Of a DNA stretch of 64,000 nt, positions 24,747 to 38,585 are shown one piece after another. Position 1 is the first letter of the stretch; each line of letters opens with the position of its first letter. The notes beneath the pieces were generated by a model. The model saw nothing but the letters and a program-made list of their open reading frames with translations. It was not told the origin of the DNA and ran no database searches. The stretch lies in the NCBI RefSeq assembly GCF_910589235.1, contig NC_060962.1, positions 9,025,088 to 9,089,087 of the forward strand. The letters are read 5' to 3'. The position numbers and the translations under genes are program-made. The stretch is from Vespa crabro. Lineage: Eukaryota > Arthropoda > Insecta > Hymenoptera > Vespidae.

Positions 24747-27176
24747 GTCTTTTTCTGATGTTCGCGACTACTGGCTAGCAAGATGCAATGCATAAACGTA
24801 TCGTCGCAACTTTTGAACCGTACACTTGTCGTCTAACAGTACTTAATAATCTTAGAGGGTCGTCGAGAAACTGAAACGTATCTTGAGACTAAGAAAATTC
24901 ACTGAAATGAAGCTCCTTACTATTCATTGAGAAATAAAGAACGGCGTTTTCTTAATTCTCCATTAAAAATTATCTACTTATATGAGTCATCGAAGTATCG
25001 ATTTGTTCTTTGTTTTTCTCTCTTCTTCTTTTTTTAATTCTCTCATGTTCTTTTTTATTTTTATATATACAAGAGGAAGATAAAAAAGAAAAAAGGGAGA
25101 GAGAGAAAGAGAACAATGGTAGGATCAAGAAGAGATATCACTCGTTCTCGTCACCGATGATCGGTAGTATACGGAGTATATAGAGGAGGGGAAAGAAACA
25201 CGTGCGCGTACGAAATCATTCTCGATACTCGATCGGTGGTGCGCTTTCGATATTTTTAGCAGAGCACGTAGACCCGTCGCGTGGGCAGACCAGCCTCAGG
25301 GCCGACGTCCTAATGACTCCCATATCTTTATACGAATTCACGTTCTACGATCTGTCTTGTGAAAGTTCTATCTTCCGAAAGAAAGGCAAACTTCCAAATT
25401 GATGAACGATGAGAGTATTAAGTATAGAAAATAGATATACTAGATTGTCGTAGAATTTGCATAGGGTTATTACAGAAACGGGGCAACGAAGATGGATTTT
25501 TTCTTTTTTTATTATTATCGCTGACATAAAAACGAAAAGAAAGGAAAAAGAAAAGAAAAGGAAAGGAAAGAGAAAAAAGAAAAAAGAGTTTACAAGATCT
25601 TGTCTTACTCGATTACTCGAGACTTGTTTTAAAGGGAGAGAGCGAGAGAGAGAGAGAGGGAGAGAAACTCATTTCTTCAATAGGTCGTTGGAATGCGAAA
25701 GGAAAGCTTAAGTAGGTATAGTCGGACGAAGGTCGGGTTTAGCGGTGCGTGACGCGGTTAAGGATGATGTTCTCCACTATGACGTCACACGGTGTACTAA
25801 TACGGTATCCTGGTGTGTGATTCACGTTATATTATTGTATCTCGTTATTCTCGGTAGGTGCCACGATCCAAAACGGTTTCGTTTCGCGATACGAACGAGC
25901 CATGACGATGGTGTACGATGGCCCCGTCGTCATCGACTCCCTCCACCCCCCTTTTGCAATAATAATAACAACGTTGACACCACGAAATAACAACTACGAG
26001 TATCTTTAATTTCGAACGACGAATTAACGCTGCGAATCGGTCAAAAAGGAGGAATCATCGTGTTAACGTTTTAAAAAGCGCGCCTCTTCCCCTTACGACT
26101 CTAACCTCCTCTTCCAACTTTTCTCTTGTCTGACTAAAAGGAGGAAGATCTACTTACTCGATGTTTACAGCTTTAACTTTTTAACCTTTACCTTTTCCTT
26201 ATCGATATTATTTCATTTATGAAAAGTTATTCGCGCGCTCATATACGTCCCATCTAAAATAGTAAATATCAAAGTCCAATAATCGGTTTATAACGGTGAA
26301 AGGATCAAGGCTACTAAGCATATACGGTTTCAAGCACACTGCCGGCGGTACTTTGAAATCCGAGCTCGAACGGACGGCACTTGCATACTACATACAACAT
26401 ACATACATGCATGCATATACGTCTATTCGAATACTTAAAGATTAAAACTATCCTAAGATCGAGGAGTGCTTTTTAAACATTTCATTTTCTAACAAATGTT
26501 TAACTTTACGATTGAACGATTATCGTAGGATGATTACATTCTTAGAATTGAATTTATGTATAAGAGTTCAAGAAGATACGCCAACGCGCATTGTTACTTT
26601 AAACGAGATCGACTCAACTGTCAATTGAGAAAAGCAAAATGTGTGTCAGCGTGTACGTGTTACACGCATACATAGACGTAAAAGCGCGCACCTCTACGAG
26701 AGCGTGCTATTCGGTATTTAGGTTTCCACCGATAAAAATAGCATCCTGATATTCAAAAGGGATCCTTTACTACGCTAATGATTATTCAACCACGATCCGT
26801 GCATTTAAGAAAAATCATCCTTCCTAATCGTTTCTCTGCGATATTCGACTTAGTCCGACATATTAAACTTTTCTATAACGATTATTCAATGGTCGTAAAC
26901 ACTTATAAGACCAATCGACCGCTCTTATCCTTCCTCAAGTTATATACATAATATATAGATATACATACACATATATATATATAACTATCATAATCGGTTC
27001 GATCGTATTTCTCAGAGTCTCAAAATTGGAGCTCCAAATGTATAACGTCGACAGAAGGTTTGAATGAATATCGACAGTCCGGCCGTATTCTAAAAATAGC
27101 GAGAATTTGTACCTTACAGTGAACTCTGGAGCAAGATTATCCTCCTTTTCGGCCGCCACTCTTCCTCGGTCCTCTC

Positions 27177-27236
27177 TCGGTGTCTCACTCTCTCCTTTTC
27201 TCTTTCCTCTCTCTCCCCTCTTCTTTACTCTCTTTA

Positions 27237-27286
<50 letters not shown>

Positions 27287-27317
27287 ACTATCTCTATCTC
27301 TCTCTCTTTCTCTTTCT
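27177..27317. repeat. Long pyrimidine (CT-rich) tract
   Basis: About 140 bases of almost pure pyrimidine on the plus strand, including a perfect (CT)n core at 27251-27286. Confidence 0.85.
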
Positions 27318-28713
27318 ACTTCGGTAAATGTACGTAGATAAAAAAAAGAACACTATTTACACGTTAATTAGAGTACCTAAGAATGACGTTTGCACTAGGT
27401 CTCTATGCCTCTTGAGTTTTCTTGTGAAATCACGATTCCTCTACGTTTCCACTTCATTTTACCAGACATTTTCTTAGCGACAATGTGGTACACAACTTGC
27501 TCGTAGCCACCATCTTTTATTTACTAATTTTGGATCTGAACACCGGGAACAGGGAACGCGAACGGACCGCAGCTGCATTGCCACTAACTTCCTGCCATCT
27601 ATTCATTTTTTCTTACTTTCATTCGTACATCTTACACATCTATTTTATCCTTTTCGTTTTACGATCATCCCCTTACAAACTCTCTTTGCTTTTAATCAAT
27701 CATATTTACGTAGATTTATATTGCAATCTTTTTAATTTAGAATAAGAGATAAGTATAAAAATATTACAATGAATTTAACGATCCCCCAAATTCGAATGAA
27801 ACGAATAAATTTGTAGTTATATTAAATACGATTCATATTTAGTTATAGAAATTCTCCGCAAGAGGGACAAATTTGTCTTCGACCATTTTCGACCAATCGT
27901 GATTAATTTCTTGGGCCAATAAAATCAGTAATATTTTATTAATCAAATTGCGAATTTATGTATATTCAAATTGAAACGATTGAAAGTTGTCAAATGCGAA
28001 AATACAAGCGATAATTATTGTTCTTGAATTCTAATAATACTCGAGTGAATTGTTTATAAATAAGTCATTCAAAAAATAAATAATTATTTTTTTACAAGGT
28101 TATTAGACGAAAGAAAATATAACGAGTATAATTATTCATTGTAATTTCCATAAGCGACAGATATGCGTTATAAGATTTTGCATGTGAACAATACGAAAGT
28201 ATAAGAATATTCTGATGGATAAAGTAATTTTCAAGATTTTTTTTAATAACACATGGTTTTGAATTTTGTATGACAAATAATTTTAAATTCGGCGCGTCTA
28301 ATTTAAAATGGCGAAGTAAGTTACCCCTTCCGCTCTTCCTAATGTTCCTCTTACTCACGATAAGATTTTGTATTCTGTTCTTTTATTCCTACATAAGTTT
28401 CCTTGGATGTGTAGAAGGATATGTGTGTGTGTGTGTGTGTGTGCGTAGAATATAGATAGGCATGGTGTCAAAGAGGAAAGACTGGTGAAGGTGTAAAAGC
28501 GTCTTATAAGGCCTTCACATGAGGGGCTAGATTGGTCTTAGACTAATTAGAGCCTGTTGAACTGCAATAAGAATTTATATTGTTTGCTAGTCCACAATAG
28601 ATTTTTATTGATGGTGGTACTATATTTATTATATATGAAAAAAATAGGATAAATATTAAATTTCTGTTTCTTACAAAAAAAAAAAAAAGAACGAAAAAAA
28701 AATATAGTATTCA

Positions 28714-31001
28714 ATGAATACCAAAGGTAATCCACAGAAAAAATCTAATAAAGAAATATCATTAACAATGATACCTAAGATTATGTCAGGAGCAACATCC
28801 ACCAAATCTAATGATAATATTTTATTAAATTCTGTTAATATATTTGTAAAATCTGAAGAGAAAATGTTAATTTCTTCTAATAAGACTGCCCAAAGTAATA
28901 CGTACAAAAATAGGGAGATTAGTGATTCAACCATTCAATCTACTGTAGATCAAATAGAAGATCATGAATCGCATCAGTCCAATGCAGATACGCATAAAAT
29001 AAGCAATAGCGATAATATATCTTTGCAAGTCAAAGAAATCATTGCATGTCCAGAATCACATCCAATATCGCAGAAAGAAATGATAAATGAACAGAAACCT
29101 ATAAAGTCTATTATTATACCATCTGCACAAGCAAAAAAGAGAGGAAGACCTAGGAAATATGTGTGTATCCAAATTCCACAAAAGTGTGATGACGACTCTT
29201 CGCAGTTACATGTTTCCAATTCAGAAGAATCAATGTATCACACAAAAAATTCTACAAATACGTTTGTAGATGCATCCGACAGTAAATCCTCTGATCAAAA
29301 TATTAAAGTAAATACTTCTGACAATATTAATGCACCTAAGCGAAGAGGACGTCCTCCATCAAAAAACAAGAGCATTATTAAAAGTGAAGTAAAAGATCGT
29401 AATAAAAAAAAAGTAACCATTAATACTCATGACATTGAACATATACCAGAATTATCTAACACAGCTGTAGTCACAAAGGAAAATAGTAGATTAAATGTAG
29501 TAGAGGAAGAAGAGGTTAGTAACATGATATCAATATAAAGTATATCTATTATTATTTCATATCTCACTGATCATTTATTTTAATTTAGATTCAATTAATT
29601 AAGTGTATGAGATGTGAAAAAAAAATAGCAAAGGGACAACAGGAAGTACATAATTTAATGAAACATAACAACATGGGCTGGTATGAAGGAGAAGAATCAA
29701 TGGTATATAAAAAAAGCTATCTTTTTTATAAGATTTATTAAGAATTATTTAAATAAAATTTATAATATATATTGATTTTCTATTAATACTATTATAGGAC
29801 TTTCAAAATGATATAAAATTATTGAAAAGGGTATTAGCTAATGCCATAAAAAAAAAGAAGGGTCAACTTGGTTGTGAACAATGTGGAGCAATAAAACGCA
29901 GTGTTAATGGATTTATATCACATATTCAATTTTGTGGTAAATCAGATGATGTAAGTTGCATTATATACTCTCACGTTATATTGATAGCATTATAAAAAAA
30001 ATTATATTTATTATAATTAAATTCTGATCTTAGGAAAAAAGAGCATTAATGGTAACATGCTCTGTATGCAATGCCGTTATGATGCCATCATCTATGGAAA
30101 TTCATGAGCGACATCATAGGGACTTGAAATATAATAAACGCAAAAGTCTACTGATGGAATTTCCGGAAAATGAAAAAGTAAGACGTAAAGCTGCAGAAAA
30201 GTAGGTATAAATAATATAACTGAGTAGACCTCATTAAAACAATTGTCGTTCAACAGTTTAAAATAATAAACCATTTTCTTTTTTTATAGAGCAGTATCAA
30301 AAATATTACAGTTTACAGAACTTGTTAAGGATGAATGTTTAGGACAATCTAAAAAGGTGGATTTAAATTCTTCTGTATTGGTAAGCAAATATAAAGCATG
30401 GTTTTCTGTAATTGTATGTGCAACTATATTAGCTTGTAATTATTTACAAAATGATGCAATGCCTAAAAGTTAACAATATGTAGGCATAGATTGAATAGTT
30501 TTTTTAAGATTAAATAAGCAAAATTTCTATCATTTCTGGTATTCAGGAATGTTACTGGATATATTTAATTTTCACATTTAAATTAATGTTATTAAGAAAT
30601 TAAGTATACTAAGAAATATACCAAATAAAAATACATTGATAAATTATTTTTGCTTTGAAAAGCTATTTTTAGACTGGACACTTATTGCATGCTACATATC
30701 TTCTTCACTCTTAGATACTATTATGACAATATAAAAATGGATAAAAGGATTTTGTCTATATGTCTAAGAGAATGAAATGTCTAAAAGAAGAGAAAACAAA
30801 AATATGCATAAGAAAAGATATTCATAGACATAAATACACGTATGTCAATGATAATGAAAGTGGTTTACGTAAAAATATGAAAATATTGTGTTGAGAGCAA
30901 TTATTTTGTTCTGTATTATTCTGTTCAACTAAAAAATTTTAATTCCTCGCAAACAAAAAAGATATGACTTATTATACAAGAGTATATGTGTATATATATA
31001 C

Positions 31002-31071
<70 letters not shown>

Positions 31072-32206
31072 TGGAATGGAGTACTGGAAATAAAATAGGT
31101 ACATGCTTAAATTCTGTTCTAATCAAATGCTAATGTCACATTAAACCGCTTCTATGATAAATTCTCACTTAATTATTAAGAAGACAGATTATGCGTTTAA
31201 GTCCTTTATTATGGTATGTTCAAGACCAAGATATATATGATAGAAAATTATTCACCCTCTTTCATTATGTGCAACATTAATTGCAATTCATAATGTGCAA
31301 TATTATGTGCAAGTAAACAAACCTATATATCATCTGCAATTGTATAAATTAGAAATAATATTGTTCAATGATATACATTGTAATAATAATTATTATTATT
31401 ATGTTAACACAGATGCTAACTCTACTAAGATCTGGAAGATTAAAAAATTTTGTATTTATTTTAATATTTATAGATCACTCAAAACGTGTGTTAAGGGAAG
31501 TGCCCAGTCTATTGCTATTACATAAATTATAAATCTTACTTCACTAAATAGCAGTTGTCAGCATTACTGATTAATATAATCTCTGTGCAAACAGTTTGGT
31601 TTATAAATTGATATCAACTATGATCCATTATATAACACAATAACAAATACTATACTGCATCTATAGTATATATTATATAATTTAAATATTATCTTTCAAA
31701 ATATTATGATACATATTATCATAATTTTTCATTCCTATGCATTGTGCACATTTTTATATATCTTCAAACTTCTGCTTATTATTGTGTATTTTTCTGGAGT
31801 AGTAGGGTCTTCAATTCAATCAATATTTAAATAATTCTAGGCTGAAGAAATAGTACCAAATACAAGCACAAAATGTGAAGATATATTGGATGATATAGAT
31901 GGTACATCAAATGTTACTGGTATCAATTTTCAAGAAAATAAATCTTTTGAAACTGAACCACACACAATGAAAATGAAAAAGCCAAAAAATGAAGATGATC
32001 CATTTTCAAAAATTGAAAGTACATTACCTGTTACTGAAGATCAATATGATACATTTGGATCGTATGTAGCAAGTGAAATACGGTGTTTGAATTCAGACTA
32101 CTTACGCAGAAAATTAAAGAGAAAGATACAATGTGCTATCATAGATATACAAGATGAAGAAGATCGACTTCCAGGATCAACTACTCCAGAATCTTCGTTT
32201 ACTTAA
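28714..32206 (+). CDS. AT-hook and zinc-finger protein with C-terminal BESS-like motif (TFIIIC-linked)
   Basis: Coding exons 28714-29514, 29589-29702, 29798-29950, 30034-30200, 30290-30380 and 31841-32206; phases agree, 563 residues. Two AT-hooks are visible (KKRGRPRK near residue 146 and KRRGRPPSK near 210), so minor-groove DNA binding is likely. Cys/His pairs follow: KCMRCEKK...HNLMKHN, GCEQCGA...HIQFCG and TCSVCNA...HERHH. The last exon ends in a BESS-like motif (YDTFGSYVASEIRCL, then LRRKLKRKIQ), a protein-interaction element common in insect DNA-binding proteins. Exon 30290-30380 ends in phase 0, and so would also join the downstream GTF3C2 exons in frame. I think these are alternative N-terminal exons of one TFIIIC locus, but two separate genes cannot be excluded. 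Confidence 0.7.
31012..31065. repeat. (TA)n microsatellite
   Basis: About 27 TA units inside the presumed intron before the BESS exon. Confidence 0.9.
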
Positions 32207-32742
32207 ATTACTCCGTTATTTCTCTTAAATATCAGAAAACCTTTTTACAACATCAATATTCACCAATTTGTTTTTATTAAAAATATTTTTTTAGAATATG
32301 TAAAGCAAAGACAATTTGGTCTGAATTACAATAAGTAATAGAAAAAATCAGTACTTTTACATTATTTTTTAATGTAATATAATATAACATAGAAATTAAG
32401 TTTCACATTCCTTTTCAAATAATTTTACTGTTTCTTAATTTCAATGTTATAATCTTTAAATCAATTTTATTGAATTTATATAAATTTTTCCAATTATTAT
32501 TGGATATTTACTATATGTGAATCTGCCACTTCAATACTAGATGTATGTCTTGATTTACATCTAACTTTGAACGAAAGAAACAATTAAAAAATGTATCATG
32601 CAATAAATGTCCATATCTAAATAGTTTTTAATATTATGATAATGGAATGGCTTGCACTGGTGTTTATGACCAGATTATTTTGTTTTTATTTTTAAGTTAT
32701 CCTACATCTGGCTCTTGTTATGATATATTTACACAATTATAG

Positions 32743-35700
32743 AAAAACGTAAAAATGCCGGAATTGAGAAAGAAAGTGCCGTCTGTTTGGAAAGCTATAT
32801 GGAAGAAGGAATTAGAATTAGAAGGTGTATCAAAATGCCGTCAAATAGGATGCAATTTTTCATGTTCTTCATATGAAGATATGTGTAAACATTGTTCTGA
32901 ATGTAATTTTACACCTCAAGAGGTAATATAAGAAATTTAATTTTTTCCATATCATATAACGTGTATTTTTATCATATTAACGATATATATATATATTATT
33001 TGTTTTTAAATAGAATTTTGCTTGTAAAATATGCAAATTTTTTGCTGAGAGTAAAGAGAAAATTATTGAGCATATCAAAGCTAAACATGAAACTGATGAT
33101 AATGCAGATAATTCGCCTGATTTTAAAAAAGAAGATAATACATCTGATGAAAGTGAAGATGAGCCACTTGCAGAAAGATTTAAACAGCAATCGCACCCTA
33201 TAAATTCGGAAAAAGAAAGTATGTATTTCAATAATTAAATAATTATCAAGAAGAAAAGAAGAATTTAATCATTGTATAAAATTATAAATATATTTTTAGA
33301 ATCATGCAGTATAATGATGTTTTTGGATGATTCATACTCGTTAAAAGCACCCTGGAGTAAATTTTACTTGCCAACTTTGAACTGGACAATGGAATAGTAA
33401 GTGTGAATTGTTTCTTATTTATTATAACAAATTAAGTCATTTACTAATTCTTACAGTGAGATGGAGAATTATGAATTTCAATTATTTCATGATTATCTTC
33501 CAAATCCGTTTGTACTATTAAATAATGAAGATGCAATGCGATACTTACCTCCATTAAAAGCATCAATGCCTACAAAAACAGTAAATATAAATTCATCTGG
33601 CAATGTAGAGAATGAAGAGAGTGAATGGAAATATTGGAAAACATTTGAAGGAGGAATTTCTCAAGGTGAAAAAAAAAAAAAGAAGATAAAAATAATCGAC
33701 TTACATTCGATTTAAACTGATTTATTTTTATTGCTCTACAGATTTACCAACATTTTTTACCGGTGGGCCTGTATGGGCCTTAGCATGGTTATCTATTCCA
33801 GCTTATGCATATCTTAAAACACCCGATCAATATATAGCATTAAGTACGCATCCTGACATGGAAAGTGAATATGCTATAGGTAAGGCATATTCGGGACATA
33901 ATATGATACAAATATGGAATATGGGTAAATTAAATAATGAGTAAGTGTTAAATGTGTTAATAATATTTATAAATTTTTACAGCATCATTAGTATAAATAT
34001 ATTTTCTTAATTGTCAAGGTCGAAATCTATAATTAGTGCTCCTATTTTGTCATATGCAATTGTACACAATAGCAGTACAATATGGTCTCTTGAGTGGTGC
34101 CCATCTGGATGTTACCAAGATGACACTCTAAATAATTTTGAAAAAGGAACAGTTAGTTTTAGAAGGATGGGTTTACTAGCTGCTGCTGGTTCCGATGGTT
34201 CTGTATATGTTTACTCATTGCCATTTCCAGAAGAACTTAAATTCAACAAATCTGAAACTAATAAGTAAGAAAATAATACATTTATTATAAGTATAAAAAC
34301 TTATCATGTATGGTTCATTTAAGTATTACATATATAACTTCATTTTTAGTCTTCCAATTTACAAGACTGATCCTGTATTGATATTAGTTGTAAATAGTAT
34401 TATATATAATAATGACAAGCAACATTGGCAATGTACCAAAATATCATGGACAAAGGAACGTGGGCATAAGTACGATTTATATCCTTTTATGATGACTATT
34501 TTTTAATTACATTATTAGCGAGAAATATATCTAATTTTAAGTACATTTTTTAGTACCATTGCTGCAGGTTTTTCAAACGGTTATATTGCATTATGGGATC
34601 TCACAGAGGAATCGCCATTATTAAAACAAAAACAAAATGATTCATTGATAATAAATGCATTTTCACATTTCTTTGCACATGATAGTGCCGTTAGCAGTAA
34701 GTAAATATAAATTATGCTAATAAAAGTGCATAAAAATATAATAATAAATTTATTATTTCGATAGTGTTGGCGTTAATTCCATACAACAATCAGCGATTTT
34801 TAGCTTCAGCCAGTGTAGATAGATATTATAAAATATGGGATTTGGAAAATACGAATTCTCCTCAAGAATCTGTAAAAAAGGGTATGATAACTGATGGAGT
34901 ATGGATGCTGCATTGGCCTAGTGCTGTTATTGGTTTTGATGATGCCTTAGGGTATTAAAAATACTTTTATTTAATCTTGAAAAATGTTAATTATTTTAAA
35001 TTTACTATTTGTGATTTTTTCTGAAGTATACCTTAATGATTTTCTTTAGATTTAGACATACAAACTCGTACTTAGTTCCATTGAGGGAACATGGATTTAA
35101 ATTGTGTCCACTACTTGCAACTAATTCTCCAACATATGTAAGTGCATTATAGGTCTTCCAACTGGATTAACATACGTTAATGTTATTTAAAGTGTACGTA
35201 TTAATTTTTTTTAGACCGTTGCTGTATCAGATCATGCAAATGGTATAGCACATGGTTCTTTGGCTGGAGATATTATTTCTATTTTTCCACATCAGTTATT
35301 ATATGCAAAAGATGTAGACAAGATATTGCCAAGAAAGAGACAAGTAGGTATCAGATTCTTACGAGCGTATTTTTTTTTTTTCTTTTCCATATAACGTATA
35401 ATTTTTTTTTATATACGTACTTGTTGTTTTAGTTAAATTCTTTTATTAAAGTAGTAGATTTAAAAGAATTGCCGAAGGACAGTCTTAAAAAACAAAAAGG
35501 AAATGGTAAAGAAAAAAAATCAAAAGATTATAATTATATGCCAGAGACATATAATGAATGTAAAGAACGTTTCGGTATTATTTTTCATAATAACTTTGTG
35601 GTAAGTATATATTTTCAATTAGATTATTATGTAGCATTCATAAAAAATTTTCATTGTACAATTTTGAATATAGAGCGTAAAAGATAGTTTATCAAAGGAC

Positions 35701-36052
35701 ATACACCAAAAAGTTTTATATTCTGAAAAGTTGACATATGTTCCCATTGAACAATATCCATTTACGTCTGTGAATAAAGTAAGTTCGTAATAATACATTG
35801 AATAAAACTCAAATCCAGTAAAGTAATAATTCCAAATTTTTTGCAATAACTACATTATTTTATGTTCTTTAGATAGCTTGGAATCCAAATATGTGGAGTC
35901 ATTTATGGCTTGCTGCAGGTTATCAAAATGGTTTAGTAAGATTATTGAATTTTACATTTATGTCGCCGAAATGTGATATGAACAAATTAATAAAGGAGCA
36001 TGCAGAAGCTTTTTTAAAAAGGATTAAAAATCAAAGTAAAAATCATGATTGA
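32743..36052 (+). CDS. GTF3C2: GTF3C2 (TFIIIC 110-kDa subunit), WD40 part
   Basis: Fourteen exons: 32743-32922, 33014-33218, 33300-33396, 33457-33665, 33742-33940, 34019-34264, 34350-34469, 34554-34696, 34765-34951, 35050-35137, 35215-35343, 35433-35600, 35674-35778, 35873-36052; 751 residues, or 747 from the ATG at 32755. TFIIIC recruits TFIIIB and RNA polymerase III to tRNA-type promoters. Hallmarks of the human subunit are present: FFTGGPVWALAW, ISAPILSYAI, IWSLEWCPSGCYQ, GLLAAAGSDGSVYVYSLPFPE, AAGFSNGYIALWDL, FLASASVDRYYKIWDL, AWNPNMWSHLWLAAGYQNG. A C2H2-like segment precedes them (CKICKFF...HIKAKH). An acceptor at 32742 keeps the frame open upstream (KNVK before the Met), so an upstream exon, probably 30290-30380, very likely joins here. 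Human GTF3C2 also has an AT-hook-like stretch in its N-terminal part, which favours one joint protein of about 1,193 residues. Confidence 0.9.
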
Positions 36053-36601
36053 CATAAACATGAATACTTTTAAAAAAAAGTAAAAGCTCTGGTCCAGTAT
36101 TTTTAAGATTCTGATCTCTGAATTGTTATAATTTTATGCGTTAAAATTAATTTAATAAAATATATTATCTATTATCATTTTATAATGCACATACATATAT
36201 CTTTATGTAATGCATTTGTTGTTATATTAATTTTCATATAGGACGGTAATGGTTGAGAATATACAAGTAACATAAGATTATGCATCTGTGTAAAGTAGTT
36301 AAATAAATGTATAATTAGATAATTTATAAAGAAATACTGGATCAATTTTACATTTATTATATAATATTAGAATTCTGTAGTCAATTTATTACTTTATGTT
36401 AATTTTTAAAACTAATTTATTTTATTGTAGATATTTTATATAAGAACCGAAGTATATGTGTATACTTCCAGTATATTTATTTTTTTTAAGGAAACTTTAA
36501 TGTCAGTATGCAAGTATTTTATAAGTTTTAAGTATGCTGTGATACGAAAGAAATATACTCTGTTTAATGATTGTAAGGTTTTATTTATCAAGATTATAAT
36601 C
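36053..36601. other. Tail-to-tail spacer between GTF3C2 and RpL7
   Basis: 549 bases of AT-rich 3' UTR/intergenic DNA between convergent stops. No conserved reading frame; AATAAA-type motifs occur on both strands. Confidence 0.65.
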
Positions 36602-38556
36602 TTAAACCATTCTCCTGAGAAGCTCATTAATTTTGTCTTCGCGATTTCCAAAGTCTCCACCTTCTACATAATGATTTGTCTTCTTACGCCATCCACCGTT
36701 AGGAGTATTCAACTGAAAAAATTAAATACAAATATGTAAAATTAAAACAAATAAATATATAAAAATAAAAGTGAGTAAATATTGTGGGAGTTAGTCTTGA
36801 AATAATATAATATAGTATAAATTTCAATGGGTCTATACTCCTGTTATTTTTCGACATAGAAGGAGGTAATAAAACATAAATAGATGTCTTATAACCATGC
36901 CTATGTCGCAGTATGATTAATAAAGAGATCTATTCCAAAATGGTTTTTGCAAATAAAAATAGAATGAAAAAGAAAAAAGAGAAAAATGGGCTAAGAATGG
37001 AAGTTGTTTACGTTAATTAGTTAAATACCTTAAAAGGCCATAAGAAATTGCTTGCATATTTAAACTTGGGTCCTACTGTAAATATTTCGTGGATCAAGTC
37101 TTCCATACAGATAATTCCTGAACGACCTGTAAAACATAAAGTTGTCAAATATAATTTATTACAGTGTACACTATGATAAAAAATATATAAAATATATTAT
37201 AAACATGTTAGTATTTCTTAGAAATTGCATATTAAATATATAACAAGAATTGCACTAAAAAATACTATTTGATTTATGACAATATGGAAGGAAGCATATA
37301 ATGGATACATACTTTCATGGATTTGTCAATATATATGTGATTTGTTTTTATTATCATATATGAAGTATACTACTAACCAAGCTTTTTCTCGATGATACTG
37401 TTACTCGTAATAGGGATACGTTGTCGGTTAACTTTAGCAAAACCACGTTTGTAAATCAATTCTCTAACAGACTTCAAATTTGGATATCCCCAAGTTATGT
37501 ATGGTTCCACAATGCGAAGCATATTTATGGTGGCCTTGTTAAGTTTTACGAATATACCATTGTTGATTTGCTTCAAGCGGAAAAGCTGAAGTACCTTACG
37601 TACTTTTGGCGCAACTTGATTAACACTAAAATAAATTCGGTCAAATAATATTTCATAGTAACAAACATATGTACATATTTAAAAAGAATTGTACTAACCC
37701 ACGTATACGAATAACAAATGCTAGTCTTGCCTCACCAGGAATATAATAATTTCCACGATTTTTTGCTTGTCTGATTAATCTAATTTCATCTCTTTCTTTT
37801 GTTCTATATTCCTTAACATAGTTTTCGGCCTTCTTGAAGATAATCTTCCTCTTTTTATAACGATTTGCACGTTGCTAAAATAAAAGTAAATGATCATGTT
37901 ATCAAATATTATATGAGTGAATCTTTAAGTGAAAATAATAATGTTTTATTGATCAAAAGAGTTCAATGAAACAATTATTTTTTATAAAATGTTATGTCAT
38001 TGCTTACCTTAATAGATGTTTGTAAACGTGCAGCTTTTACCGACTCGCGTCGTCTTATTCTTTTCAGTACCGATTCTGGTACTGCTGGAAGCTTTTTAGC
38101 CGCAGTAGCTTCTTTCTTTCTACATATGTTAAAATTAAAATATTAAAAATGATATTTATTATCATATAAACAAATAAAACTTTACAAACAAATTACATAT
38201 CGTAATATTTTCATCAGTGAAATCATGAATTTACAAATAATTATCTATAACATAGATATTTAATAGGATTAAGTATATTCTTCGCAACAAAAATTATTGT
38301 ATTATTAAAGTTAAAGTAAATTTTTTGAATAATATCAACGTGATATTTCATGTCCCATGTTTCATGATACATAGGTTACACGTTGGCGATACGTTGTTCT
38401 TCGTATATTCACAAGAAATTAGTAAACTATAATACAGAAACAACTGATATATTGTTCTTCGTCATTTTGTTCATAATTTCAAATAAAAATAAAGTACATA
38501 TGTCCCGATGATATTGGATATTTTTGAGACAGTAAGGTTACTTACTCTTCCGCCAT
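36602..38556 (-). CDS. RpL7: 60S ribosomal protein L7 (eL7/uL30 family)
   Basis: Six coding exons, from the 5' end: 38546-38556, 38008-38119, 37699-37874, 37378-37625, 37029-37126, 36602-36712; phases agree and give 251 residues, the usual length. It is a structural protein of the large cytosolic ribosomal subunit. Visible family features: basic N-terminal helix (KLPAVPESVLKRIRRRES), LIRQAKNRGNYYIPGEARLAFVIRIRG, KLNKATINMLRIVEPYITWGYPNLKSVRELIYKRG in parts, and the eukaryotic tail GWRKKTNHYVEGGDFGNRED. The first coding exon holds only MAE plus two bases, the usual ribosomal-protein arrangement. A pyrimidine-rich start region lies just upstream. Confidence 0.97.
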
Positions 38557-38585
38557 TCTTCCGCCAGATAGAGAAACTTTCTAAC
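38557..38585 (-). promoter_or_regulatory. Probable RpL7 transcription start, TOP-like pyrimidine run
   Basis: On the minus strand TTTCTCTATC lies about 10-20 bases before the ATG. Ribosomal-protein genes usually start transcription in such a pyrimidine tract and have very short 5' UTRs. The start site itself is inferred. Confidence 0.35.

Larger units (their letters stand above)
21998..28713. other. 6.7-kb gene-poor region upstream of NUAK
   Basis: Between the divergent NUAK and AT-hook genes. It probably holds NUAK noncoding first exon(s): an acceptor (TTTTTCAG) sits 17 bases before its ATG. GC-richer CpG-containing patches occur around 22400-22700, 23040-23420, 24400-24650 and 25140-25970. 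Otherwise simple repeats and a broken reading frame (23636-24104). No tRNA or transposon ends were recognised. Confidence 0.6.

Noticed and set aside
38211..38216. TGATGA (box C-like) on the minus strand in RpL7 intron 1, as a snoRNA candidate
   Set aside because: Preceded by C rather than a purine, with no matching box D or terminal stem at a suitable distance. No box H/ACA element was evident either.
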